Shown: positions 1 to 12,068 of the stretch, one piece after another
How the letters are laid out: each line of letters starts with the position of its first letter
Numbering within the stretch: the stretch's first letter is position 1
NCBI GenBank assembly: GCA_012932865.1
Contig: SAXG01000044.1
Span: 186,001-250,000 of the forward strand
Direction of reading: 5' to 3'
DNA: 64,000 nt
Source: Amylostereum areolatum
Lineage: Eukaryota > Basidiomycota > Agaricomycetes > Russulales > Stereaceae
Notes under the pieces: generated by a model
The model's input: only the letters and a program-made list of their open reading frames with translations
The model's database searches: none
Told to the model about the DNA's origin: nothing
Translations under genes and position numbers: made by a program

Positions 1-1010
1 CTGGGCAGCGGGACTAAATGGGATGGATGGTGCAGGTTCTTCGTACATTGACGATCCAATCCGACGAAATCATAGCTGCCAAAACCGCGCCATCAGGACC
101 CAGCGTACTTGTTCAGACATACATTGACCGTGACACACACCTGCTATCAAATGCTTCACTTTGCTTTGCCTCGGCACCTGGGGTGGCCGTACGCGGGACG
201 CGTGACGAGGTGTTTTGCGCCCTTGAACCGGGGGTGGAGGAGCAGGCGGGTGTACGCTCAACGCCTGAGGCCTGATCCTTTACCCTTGCCAGGGCTCGCC
301 CACGCCGGTGTCGTCGACGCACACGAACGGGAACTCATCCACGAACTCGTCCTTGGACCACCAGTCCGTCTGCATCACGAGCCTTGGCCGCGTTCATCTT
401 CACATACACCCTCTGCCAACAAGTGGACGTGAGCGACGACGCCCCAGCTCCAGGTTACGCGCACACGAAAAACGTACCTTACTGTACACGAGCCGTCTTC
501 GCGACCTGTCCCAGTCCTTCTCACGATTTTACCTCGCGGACATCCTCAGAAGCCACATAGAGCAATTCTCGGGCTGGGTTGGAGCCATGATGAACTTTCC
601 AGTCTTCGTCGAGCCAGCTGTCACCGTGCCTTGGCAGGCTTTGGCTGAGCTGTCCTGGGCTTCGAGTTTACGGACGCCTTCGACATGGTAAGCATAACGT
701 GGAAGCAACGCGACGCGAGAAAGATGCTCACCACTGTGACGGAAAAGTGCACGTCCTCGAGGAGTTCGGCGCGCTTGCGCGAACCTGCGAATCGGGTTAG
801 AAAAGAAACCGATCTTGTCAACATCTTGGGAAACCGAGCTGACATGTGGACGAGACGCGCTCCAATGATGTTTCCGAGAATGACGGAGATAGATAGTAGA
901 TTATATGCATGCTGCCTGCAAGAGATGGTGGTGGTCAAGTGTGGGCGGGGCGTTTCAACGTTCTTGAACTTATAACGATTTATCACGTGCTATCGGACTA
1001 CTTCAACTTT
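1..1010. other. No secure gene; possible short terminal exon at 280-375 (-)
   Basis: I see no recognisable family here. On the minus strand 280-375 reads an acidic, tryptophan-rich stretch beginning MQTDWWSKDEFVDEFP and ending at a stop. Its composition looks coding and it could be the last exon of a gene, but no start, splice partner or homologue can be named. Other open frames in the interval are short and basic or of mixed composition. Confidence 0.25.
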
Positions 1011-1020
1011 GAAGTTGCAC

Positions 1021-1809
1021 CGCAGGCAGAAGTCCATTTTAGCGCTCCTATTATGTATCTGAAATGGGGACTGAAAGTACAAATATTGAAGTGAGCTTAC
1101 CTCGATAACTACACACCGGAAAGAGGGAGTTACAAATGCGCAGTAGCTGTGAACAAAGCAAATGAAAGCCCATCATTTTGAATGTGTATTGACCCCGTCG
1201 GAAACCCATTGGACACGTGAGGTTTGCGATCTGTTGCGACCGAGCCGAAACCCTAGGTTTCTAATAGGTCGTATTCTGTACAAAACCTACTTGATACGTC
1301 TCGTTTGGGCGCGAATTTGGGCGGGATAAATTTATCATTCCAAACACGTTCGTATCAGGAGGAAATCAGTTTGAAGTGCGAGCTTTCAAATTAATAAAGC
1401 ACCAGCGCCGGACCAGCGCCCCCGCCAAGGCGCTGATCTGGCGCTGGTGCTTTATCTAAAATTTCGGATCAGCTGCATCTTGATAAGGATGTGTTTGGAA
1501 TGATAAATTTCATCCTGCCTAAAATCGCTCCCAAACGAGAGGTTTTGCGCAAAATAGGATCCATTAGAAACCTATGGTTTCGGTTCGGTCGCAACAGATC
1601 GCAAACCTCACGTGTCCAATGGGTTTCCGACGGGGTCAATACACATTCAAAATGATGGGCTTTCATTTGCTTTGTTCACAGCTACTGCGCATTTGTAACT
1701 CCCTCTTTCCGGTGTGTAGTTATCGAGGTAAGCTCACTTCAATATTTGTACTTTCAGTCCCCATTTCAGATACATAATAGGAGCGCTAAAATGGACTTCT
1801 GCCCGCGGT
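1021..1809. mobile_element. 789-bp foldback (MITE-like) element with full-length inverted arms
   Basis: The left half (from 1021) and right half (ending 1809) are reverse complements along almost their whole length of about 370 bp each. Outer ends read CGCAGGCAGAAGTCCATTTT and, complemented, CGCGGGCAGAAGTCCATTTT. Similarity is near perfect in the outer roughly 250 bp and weaker towards the centre. The 7-mer GTTGCAC lies on both flanks (1014-1020 and 1810-1816), as expected of a target-site duplication. There is no transposase-sized reading frame, so this would be a non-autonomous DNA transposon moved in trans. Known: long foldback MITEs occur in fungal genomes. Inferred: the superfamily; a 7-8 bp duplication would suit hAT- or Mutator-like mobilisation, but the end sequence does not decide it. 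Confidence 0.8.
1394..1455. repeat. GC-rich central hairpin of the foldback element
   Basis: A perfect 16-bp inverted repeat (ATAAAGCACCAGCGCC at 1394-1409 against its complement at 1440-1455) surrounds a 30-nt loop that again contains ACCAGCGCC and GGCGCT, so nested alternative stems are possible. It sits at the symmetry centre of the larger palindrome. It is much more GC-rich than the AT-rich inner arms next to it, which suggests a distinct module or the original hairpin core. Confidence 0.75.
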
Positions 1810-2158
1810 GTTGCACTTCCAGGGGACCGTGGGGACTGGTACTGAGATATGGAAACCGAGCCAAAATGCACTCCGGAATCTGGAGGACTCACAGGGAGGT
1901 TGGTGTAGGACAGGAGTAATCGCATACGCTGGTCCGAATCGTATATCACTCTCGTCTCTACATTCACGGCAACTCGACTCCGATCCAAGCGCCCGCCGGT
2001 ACGAGCGCACAGCGGACGAGGATATCTTTGTCAGATTTTGTCCCGGCTGAGTCTGCCTACGAGCTCGGAAGAACAAGAAAGATGATTTTTTTCAAAACAT
2101 GCTTCACATGGTCATCTACTACATCGATACAAGAGGTGGAAGGACCACGTCCGTCCTG

Positions 2159-5100
2159 TTACTCGTTGGCATAGCTTGGTGGAGGTTCCGCTCTCATCCT
2201 GAGCGCGTCTAAATCTCTCCTCAGTTCATCGACACGCGGATCCAGGATGATATGTCCGCTGCTGGGCACCGTCACGGCTGGAAGGTCTTCTGGCACCTGT
2301 GCCATGCTGACCGCATGCATTAAGCGTATCGTATGCCGGAGTGTCAGGAGATCCTTGGATGATAAGGCATTCGGTGACCCGGCGGACGTGCTCTGCATAT
2401 AGGCGTGAAGGGTTCGGGGTCGGGCACACCGTGAACTGATCCGGTGCCGGTCGGGTAAGCGAGGCGGCACTGGGTGCGTTTGTGGCGGCACCAAAGCCAG
2501 AGGGCTAGTCCGACAAGCGCCACACTGCCTAGAACTCCCCCAACCACACCGCCCGCGATTGCAGCGGTGTGAGGGTGCGAGGATGCGGTGGATGCATTGG
2601 ATGGCGGGCTCGGAGATGCGGGAACACTAGGGCCGACGCCTCTGTTTGTGGCCGCTCAGTACGGGGAAGAGTGATGCGAGAAAAATGCATACGAAAGAAC
2701 AAGGGGGGCAAAGATGGCACCCTGGCGAGGGCTGCCAGTGGAGGCGCAGGATGAGAGCTCACGAAGTTCATGGAAAAGGGGAAGCGTACCTCGTATTCCC
2801 AGATTCGGAGATGGCGGTAAGATTCGTAGAGCTCCAGGTCAAAGGATAGAGCCAGGTGGAGACCGTTATATTGATCGCTACGCGGCCATAGACCCGCGAA
2901 ATGATCTGATTTCGTGTTTCCGAATCATTAACAGCAGCGGCGATAAACATGTTCCAGACTGTGTGTGTTTGTGTGTGTGAATCCGTCAGCCAACAACAGT
3001 TCTACCTGAAGGATACTCGAAATGCACCTGATTGGACTTGATCAGTGGCGGTACTGTCTATGGGGAGGCCGTATTGGGTGTAGGGTGTGCCAAGGAGAGG
3101 AGATTGTTGACTTGACGAGAGAGACCACTTGTCACCTGGCCCCAAATGAGAAGGAATGGCGTAGAGATAGGACGCAGAAACTTACGTCGGGAGTCTACGA
3201 CGTCTTAGTGCCTAGCCAGAGGTCCTGCAAGACGTTGTAGCCAAGAGAAGTTGGGCTGTCGTCGCCAATACGCGACAGCATTGGTCCGTCGTCCGCAATG
3301 CTTGAAACTTCACTGGCGTATATGATCTCGTGATTTCTCCTGGGAAAAAGTCGACAGGCCCAATCTGAGATGAGAAACGTGGATACTGAGTAGGTCGTAG
3401 CATCGGCGGTGTCCCGGTCAAGGCAGCAATCTTGGACAATGTGCTGCAATCGCAATGATGCCCTTAATCGCGAGATTCGTCTGATTCGCAATGCTCATCC
3501 GTCCGTGGACACCCTATTCAAGCGTGAGCGGTGTAGAAGAGCGGAATTTCAAACGCCTACTGCCTATTGTTGACACGTATTCGTCGTGGTCAGGAGGGTA
3601 GTCTGCCCAGGACTTGAGAAGTTGGTATACATGATCCTCATCAAAAACAGATAGCAAGCTGCGGGAGATACAAACTTACATATCGACCCACAAGAGAGGA
3701 TCACCAGCGGCGCGAGCTTGAGCATACGATAGTATGATCATATTGGGCGGATTCTGTACAGCGTCAATGGTGAGCGAGATACTTGAATGTGCACACAAGG
3801 TGCGGACTTGCGTTCAACCCCTTGGTGGTGGGAAGAGTTGCTCGCGGTCATGTTTGGCCAGCTCGCGCCTGTGTTAGATCGGTTAAGATAACACTGAGAT
3901 AAACGTATGGGAAAAGCCTTATACCGATGTTTGCGGCAGCGTATTGCACTGTGTATGCCGGCGATGCTTGGAAGCGAAGAAGAGGTTCGAGAAGCAGCGC
4001 ACCGAATGCCGGTTCAAGTGCAAGTACATGGGGAAGGACGAGTAGAGGGCCATCAGGCGTGTTGACTGGGCTACGAATTCTCACTTGGAGTGGACTGCAT
4101 TAGCAAGGGAAAGAGAGACGTACTCAGGCGGCGTCTGGCCCAGGTCACGCCAAAACATCATGACATCTGACTTGTTCCACAGACCATCAGAGCCTTTGCC
4201 AATGGTGAGCGACGTGAATCCCACGGCCTGCCGCGTCGCTAGCGCGATAAGGTCAGAGTACTCGGTCCCGGGGATCGTGGAGGTAGCAGCGTTCGTGAGA
4301 TTCGCGTCGAACTGGATCGCGCGCTCGAGAGCGGCGGGGAAGTCGTTGAGAAAGTCGTCGATCTAGAGACACAGTCAGTGGTGATCGAAAATAAATCCCG
4401 GAGGACTTTACCAGGGTGTGATCATCGGAGTATTGAGTAACATAGTACAAACTTCGACGCTGAGGAGGATTTCCGGACAAATCTTGGTATTGGATAGCAG
4501 AGGTGTTGTCGGAGTCAAAAGTGTGGCCGAATGCCCACACGACAGGGGCTGAAGTACTCTTGATTGTCCCCAGGTCATGTGCAAAAGTCAGCGAAGTCCA
4601 TTGACTGCCTTCATCCATCATACGTATGTCAGCTTAGAAACAATCCAGGTGATCACAGCGTCGTACCGCCGTTGCCAATTTCGCGCGGGGCTTGTGGGTC
4701 TACACTATTGTCGAGAAATCCTTGAGCTACAAAAAGTGTGGGACCGGGTTGGGTAAGGCCTATGCGATAGGTCACTCCTGGTCCCTGCGAGGACGTCAGA
4801 TCCAAGATGAAGTAAATCCACACAACGAAGCACACCTGTCTTGTTGCATAGTAGGGTGTACCCCACGATGCCAGGCCGTGAAGCTCGCCGAACTCCTGGG
4901 GAGATGAGTAACTGAATGAGTGTATTTGGCTGCCATTTGTCGTCGTCGTCGTTGCCCAAGTGTGGTTCTGAGTATGGTCCCAACTAAGCCATTCTGTTTT
5001 GGTATGGTCATTCAAGCACTTTTATCGAGGAGAGAAGAGAGCGACTCGCCGCCGGTGATCCCTGTGTACACTTGCATGTGATGCGGGGAGCCGTCGGTGG

Positions 5101-5661
5101 ATCGAGCTTCAAACGCGAGGTAAGCAAACGGGATGGACTGCTTCACGAAATCGTCCGGCTGCCCAAGGAGAACAATGAGCCGTCGTTGTTGGGGCATCTA
5201 CGAGTTCGGCACGTACCTCAATGGGAGATAAATACGTGATGTTCAATTCCAAAGGTCCGGCTTGGATCGTGAAGATCGTACGCGTCGGTGTGACCGTAAA
5301 GTATTTCAGTACTGTGTCGGTAGTACCAGTCACGGTACCCGTGTTCCCTGACCACAAGTAGGTTGTTCCGTTGTCTACTTTGATCAAGCCCGTCCATCCT
5401 AAGGACTGTCCAGGACAGTGTCAGCGTCGCTACAGAAAGAGAGTGGTGATAACGTGCTTCAACAGCGCCGGTGAGGCGAGGCCATGAGTGGGAGTGAGTG
5501 GTGCCATGTGCAGTAGAGAGATATGAATAGAGGTAGGGGGATCGGAAAAAGAGGGGGACACTGGAGGGAAAGAATGTCTGCTGGGCACGACCAAAAGGGA
5601 AGTGGACGCATATGAGAAGGGAAAGGTATGCGAAACCGTGGACAACGATGTTCATGTCCAT
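2159..5661 (-). CDS. GtaA-type glutaminase with C-terminal membrane anchor and PPxY tail
   Basis: Fungal GtaA-family glutaminase (L-glutamine to L-glutamate plus ammonia, outside the cell). From ATG 5661 a hydrophobic signal peptide of about 25 residues ends in GRAQ. Then come family blocks in order: PLFFRSPYLYSYL, LGWTGLIKVDNGTTYLW, VTPTRTIFTIQAG, QSIPFAYLAFEARSTDG, MMFWRDLGQTPP (about 4150), ALLLEPLLRFQASPAYT (about 3960), SIANQTNLAIKGI (about 3480) and TQYGLPIDST (about 3060). About ten short introns separate them. Unlike secreted GtaA, the last exons (about 2640 to 2159) add a Ser/Pro/Thr-rich stalk, a membrane span (GGVLGSVALVGLALWLW) followed by RHKR, and a cytoplasmic tail with a charged helix ending EPPPSYANE. 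One base must be gained near 2400 to keep TM and tail in frame; the C-terminal part around 3200-3600 is also hard to join cleanly. Family assignment is firm; the anchor being in the same transcript is inferred from continuity. Confidence 0.8.
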
Positions 5662-5755
5662 GAACGCCGATATAAGGACGGCTGGGAAGTATGTGAAGTA
5701 TGTGTGCGAGCGAGCGAGCAGAGAGTGTGTCCGCGAGGGGGGAAGGACCAAGCGG

Positions 5756-5762
5756 TTTATAA
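5756..5762 (-). promoter_or_regulatory. TATA-like box for the glutaminase gene
   Basis: The minus strand reads CCTTATAAACC about 95 bp upstream of ATG 5661, a plausible TATA position for a fungal promoter. No experimental support. Confidence 0.4.
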
Positions 5763-7332
<1,570 letters not shown>

Positions 7333-7393
7333 GGCGGGACGCAGAGAGTTAACTGAAACATGTGTGTATAGTATCACAATCTGCGAATAAGTA

Positions 7394-7524
7394 TCATAGA
7401 CAGTCTCGCAAGAACGCGACTAGTTCCTCGTGCTTGCGCGTACCCCGGGGCCCCAAGTCCACGTCGCGGCCGATAGAACTGCAGAGTTTCCGCTTTGAGT
7501 TTGTCATAGGGACAGGAGGGCTCT
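7394..7524 (-). pseudogene. Truncated copy of the small SAP-like motif gene
   Basis: The minus strand encodes PYDKLKAETLQ and then, in another frame, SIGRDVDLGPRGTRKHEEL followed by VAFLRDCL and a stop. This matches the N-terminal motif of the gene at 8894-9376 (EALKAETLRTIGRELGLG). A one-base frame change splits the motif and nothing downstream corresponds to that gene's basic second exon. Most likely a relic of duplication. Confidence 0.5.
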
Positions 7525-7805
7525 TTCGTGGAAGTCGACGAGGTCTTGGGCAACGACACCAAATAAACTTGAGTATATGTGCTGACAAGACGTCGATGAT
7601 GGAGTGAGAGTGGACGCTGATGGCAGTTCGTCGAGGCATTCTGTTCGCGACCGTTCTGTACGCACGTACAACTCCTATGCGGCCGCCTGTCGGTCGTTAC
7701 ATTCAGTTCTTTGGCAAGCATGCGACGACGTTGAGCGTATGTATCTTGCGGCGACATGTCAGGTTGAACGATATCGTTGCTGCAATCAAATTTTTATTTC
7801 GACTT

Positions 7806-8672
7806 TTAGCTCTGTGAAGGCGTACAAACGATGCCGAAAAACATTGCAAGACGGGTGTTCATGTTCAAAAACCATCCAATGTCCACATAGGGGCCGGAGC
7901 GTTGTACGGGGTATCCATGGCTGGGAAGGACGGCTCGAGACGGATGGCTCGGGTCTTTCGCCCAAGCAAAGAACGCCGTGTGTCCGAGGCGACGAAATCC
8001 AAACTAAACACCGGAAGGGCCCCTCGATTGAGTAAAACGCTAATGAGCACTTGTACAAGACGCACCTTTCGATGGAAACGGACACTCCAGTCTTCCTCGA
8101 CCGTTTCAATCTCGCCGTCGGTCGGGCGAGCGACCAGATAGTTGGCATCTTTGCACAGAGGGTGAACAAGCACACGACCGTAGGCCCACGTCCCGACGCC
8201 TTTGCGGCGCCACGCCTCCTCGACATGGATCATGTCAATGTAGACCAGCGGCGATTCTTTGGCAAATGTATGTCTAAGCCAGTGCGTCGTACACGACGTT
8301 ATAGCGGTCTGAAAGTAGCCGTTGAGCGCAAGCTCATCCGAGACGGAACAAATGATCGGCAAACTCCTCGTATTCCTAAGACCGTGTCAGAAATTTTGCG
8401 GACGAATACGGAGAACGAAGCCCCTACGATGTCATGCAGCGCTTCGTAGAACGACTCGTATTCCTGTAACGCCTTCTCGCGGTAGATGACCAGCACTTCC
8501 ATCTGACCGATTTCCTCACCCTTTTCCGATCTGATGCTCACGTATAACCGCTTGTTCATGGGATTCAGCGACGAGCTAGAATTGCATGCAAGACGCGCAC
8601 CTTTATGAACGAGACTACTCGAAACCGGTCGGAATCGACCATGAACCGGAGTTTGTCCAAGTCGAGCTGCAT
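7806..8672 (-). CDS. GNAT-like acetyltransferase-fold protein
   Basis: Probable N-acetyltransferase-fold protein of a family common in Agaricomycetes; substrate unknown. Start chosen at ATG 8672 (MQLDLDKLRFMVDSD), with a 25-nt gap between coding blocks at 8576-8600 bounded by GT and AG that is unusually short for an intron. Exon 2 has LYVSIRSEKGEEIGQMEV; then LNGYFQTAITS, SPLVYIDMIHVEEAWRRKG with VGTWA (acetyl-CoA-binding motif A, R/Q-x-x-G-x-G/A type) near 8215. After an intron (about 8070-8010) GFRRLGHTAFFAWAKDPSHP and a C-terminus ending CTPSQS are read. Between 8340 and 8400 two single-base shifts are needed to connect the blocks. A polyadenylation-like AATAAA follows the stop on the minus strand near 7795. 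Low confidence on enzymatic activity, fair on fold. Confidence 0.6.
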
Positions 8673-8893
8673 ATTTTTGGCAGCCTGGAGACCGTTTGGC
8701 GCGGACAGCGAGCTGCCACATTGTTTTTCTCGATGGCGGGTGGCTTGGGGCATATCACTTCGAGGATTAGCTTTCCTTCACATCATACCAGTCCTCAATC
8801 TGCTTACTTCGCTTCCGTCCAATCTTGCAAATCCGCGTCTGCTGGTCCTGCTTCTATTTCGGTAACGCCATTCTTGCGCTTTGCCCTTGAAGA

Positions 8894-9376
8894 TTACCTT
8901 GCAGGCTCGTGGAAAACATTGGGCCCATCCATCTCACGAGATGGACGCAGGTCCTCCCATCGCGGAAGGACGATCTCCACAGTGCTGGACCGGCTCATAC
9001 GAGAGGATGTCTCTCGTCTTCCACTGGACGGCCCAGGAAACCTCTGGTGTTCGACATCGAGTTCAACGTTGGCACGTTTACGACGCGACGTCACGGCGTA
9101 TCCTGTCTCTCTTGCTCGAAACTCTCTCTTTCCCTTTTCTGTATCCCTGAGCCTTGACCGTTTTGAGTGCCCGTACAGCTAGTAAACGCGCATGCGGTCA
9201 AATAAGAAGAGGCAAAAAAGTAGAAGGAAGAAGCTCACGTCCGCTATGTTCGACATCTTGCAGGAATTCGACGAGTACGCCACGTTGCACGAACCACCGA
9301 GACCGAGTTCGCGGCCAATGGTGCGCAAGGTTTCGGCCTTCAATGCCTCCCAAGGAAAGGAACGCTCGTTTGCCAT
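8894..9376 (-). CDS. Small basic protein with SAP-like N-terminal motif
   Basis: Two exons. Exon 1 from ATG 9376 encodes MANERSFPWEALKAETLRTI, then GRELGLGG and, after a one-base frame change near 9285, VLVEFLQDVEHSG. The leucine-spaced LKAETL..LGRELGLG..ELV.FL pattern resembles a SAP-like helix-turn-helix; DNA binding is an inference. A roughly 75-nt intron (GTGAGC ... TTACTAG) leads to exon 2, which is strongly basic (KTVKAQGYRKGKEREFRARE, SRRKRANVEL) and ends at 8894. A fragment of a second copy lies at 7394-7524, on the other side of the GNAT-like gene. No named family recognised. Confidence 0.5.
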
Positions 9377-9399
9377 GTTCTCTGCGGGGGCCAACTCCA

Positions 9400-9949
9400 A
9401 GTGTATTTGGGATCGCTTGGATAAGAGGGCGAAGTTTCCGAGAAACGGGGTGGAAGGTTAGGAGAGAAAACAGCCATAATTTCGCGACTCGATGGCAGGG
9501 TACTGGTGGATGGTGAAGTGGCCGAGCGCCAGATGTACAACGTGCAAGCCGGTGGTAGTAAGCAATGGGAGTCTACGCATAGTACGGGCCCTCCACACGG
9601 GCTTCACTCGTCACTGTCAGGATCGCAGCCAAACCAAGGAAACCGAAAACTGAACCGAACAAACCTATTCTGCTCCAGAGCCACAGGAGATTAAGAAAGG
9701 GAGTACTGATAGCAAGTGCCGTTGGCGTTCCGGCAGATGCCGGACTCGACAATGGTCCGCTGCGGCCAATGCCAGTGGCAATAACGTCACTGTCTTGGGT
9801 TCTGCTTATACCCCACCTACATCGTCCTGTTCTGGTTCGACACGACTTGAATCGGTTGACGCAACAAAACTCCAGAAATGGTTTACCCTGGTACGAGAGC
9901 ATTCGGAACTACCGATGTGCGCTTCCACCCGACGATTGGCTGACTCCCT
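9400..9949. other. Mostly unassigned; weak membrane-like frame at 9573-9902 (-)
   Basis: A minus-strand frame ending at 9573 contains a hydrophobic run (LLWLWSRIGLFGSVFGFLGL) that could be a membrane span, but no start, splice context or homologue supports a gene. The right end probably includes the 5' region of the prolidase gene. Confidence 0.2.
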
Positions 9950-11954
9950 ATGTAGCTAGGAAACATGCCCTCAAAACCCTGGAAAAGCTGGCCGAGCTTT
10001 TGCCAGCCGAAGAGAGGATCAAAGTAATTCATTTTTTTGCCCGTGAGAGCTTTGTTATAGAAATGCACGATGCGGCATCCCCAGTCGATCATCTGTTACG
10101 GCTTGTGCGTCGGGTGGTCGACTGATCGCGGTGGAAGGTCCACACCCTCGCTTCCACCTTCGCCATTCAATCTCAACCAAGGCTGATTAGAGGTCATGTT
10201 TAGCCGCAGTTTGTTCTCATGTCGGGCGAAGTGACACCCTACCGCAACGACACCGATCGCGAGATGCCTTTTCCGTCAAGAATCCAACTTCTTCTACCTT
10301 TCCGGCTGTCCACGTCCCCTCCTCCTCCATCCTCCTCACCTCTTCCTCAGCTCTAACAGAACCGACCTCTCTCACACTCTTCATTCCTCCAGTAGAGCCC
10401 GTCGATCTCATGTGGTCCGTCCCTCCACCCTCCCTCGAAGCCGCCCGCGAAACACACGACGTCGCGACCGTCGCCTACACCGCAGACATTACCAAAGCCC
10501 TCACCGACGCACTCACCGCGACCCCAGGCGCATTGGTCCACTGTCCTTCCCCTGCAATCCTTGCAATTCCCCTAAGCTGCCCGGGAGCCTCCTCCAACTC
10601 GCGCAGGGCCACGTCCAGGTCACGGACGCCTATCTCCTCGCCGCGTTGGGCAAGGCGCGTTTGATCAAGGACGACGAGGAGATCGAGCGCATCCGAAGGG
10701 CGAACGCGATCAGCTCCCGTGCACACGAGACCGTCATGCGTGTTTTGGGCCAGGGTGTACGCGGCTTGCAATTGGGTAAGGGTGCCGGTGTTGACAGGCC
10801 ACTCTTGCCTGGAGAATGGCTCATTGAAAAGGAGGCCGAAGCCGAAGCCATATTCGTCGCTTCGTGCCGTCGAGAAGGGTACGAACCCCCCTGGTCTTCC
10901 ACGGATTTTATGGCTGACATCTATGCAGGGCCGCCCACCAAGCATACCTCCCTATCGTCGCAGCGTCAACTCGCGCATCGACGCTTCATTACTGCTGCAA
11001 CGACAAAGAATTTGCTTGGGGCCCCATCAAACCGCACGACCACCAGAACCGGAGCGAGTTCGCGCACGGCGAGAGCCGGCAGCTCCTCCCCCAGGTGCTC
11101 CTCATCGACGCCGGGTGTGAATGGGACTGTTATGCTGCAGACAGTACGTTTCGCTTGTTTCGGTGGATTCCGATAGACATCCTCACGTCCCCTCTAGTCA
11201 CGCGAACGATGCCCGTCTGGCAATGGGGGCAAGTTCACCCCCGAGGCCAAAGCGATCTACTCCCTTGTGCTCGAGATGCAGAAGGTGCGTCGTCCCCACC
11301 GCTTCTCATCCATCCCTCCTCACCATCACTCTCCCCCAGGCCTCCTTTGACATCATCAAGCCTAACCTCCACTGGGACGCCGTCCAGCTTCTCTGCCACC
11401 GCACGCTCATCCGTGGCTTCCAAAACCTCGGCATCTTCAAGTCCCCCGACGCTCCCGGCTCGGGCTCATGGAATTCGGAAGAGGCTATCCTCGCGTCCGG
11501 CATCAGCGCCGCGTTTTTCCCGCACGGGCTCGGGCACTCGCTCGGGATGGACGTGCACGACGTGCCGGCGACGAGCAAGCCCAGCGTGAACCCCAGCGTG
11601 GAGAAAGGGCTACCTCTCGGGCACGAGAGCTTCTACACGTATCTTCGATTGCGGTTGCCTCTCGAGGAGGGCATGGTGGTGGTGAGCGCGCCTTACCGTT
11701 TTAGTGACCTCGCAGGAGGAGCTGACGAGGACAACCAATAGACGGTCGAGCCGGGGATCTACTTCCACCCGCACCTGCTTGAGCCTGTCCGCGACTCGAA
11801 GCACATTGACCACGACGTCCTGAAGCGCTACGAGAGCGTCGGTGGTGTACGCATCGAGGACGTCGTCCGCATCACCGCGGACGGGTACGAGAACTTGACG
11901 ACGGTGCGGAGCGACGTCGACTGGATTGAGGGCGTGTGCTCCGGGCAACTCTAA
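9950..11954 (+). CDS. Xaa-Pro dipeptidase/aminopeptidase (prolidase, peptidase M24B)
   Basis: Metalloprotease releasing residues N-terminal to proline; dinuclear Mn/Zn site in a pita-bread fold. N-terminal exon ends [14 protein letters not shown] at 10023 and splices (intron 10024-10209, phase 0) to [18 protein letters not shown]. Then come [46 protein letters not shown], and the metal ligands: Asp in [15 protein letters not shown], His in [16 protein letters not shown] (about 11520), Glu in [11 protein letters not shown] (about 11755) and Glu in [11 protein letters not shown] (about 11850). Ends VCSGQL at 11954. Introns of 50-60 nt at about 10880-10927, 11143-11196, 11284-11339 and 11681-11740. 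Extra bases at 10269-10272 (T run), 10313-10317 (C run) and 11210 break the frame. The first exon's exact start is not resolved. Confidence 0.85.
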
Positions 11955-12068
11955 CGTTCGAAAGGTCAAAAAAGAGGATAAAGCACATGTGTGTAAGATA
12001 GCAACGGAAGTGTACACGCTAGGGTTGTATTCGTACGGTGTGTGTAACATAGGAAGACAAGAATGCAC

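Noticed and set aside
8586..9182. 198-residue plus-strand ORF
   Set aside because: It lies antisense to exon 1 of the GNAT-like gene and to the basic exon of the SAP-like gene, both of which have recognisable motifs and splice sites.
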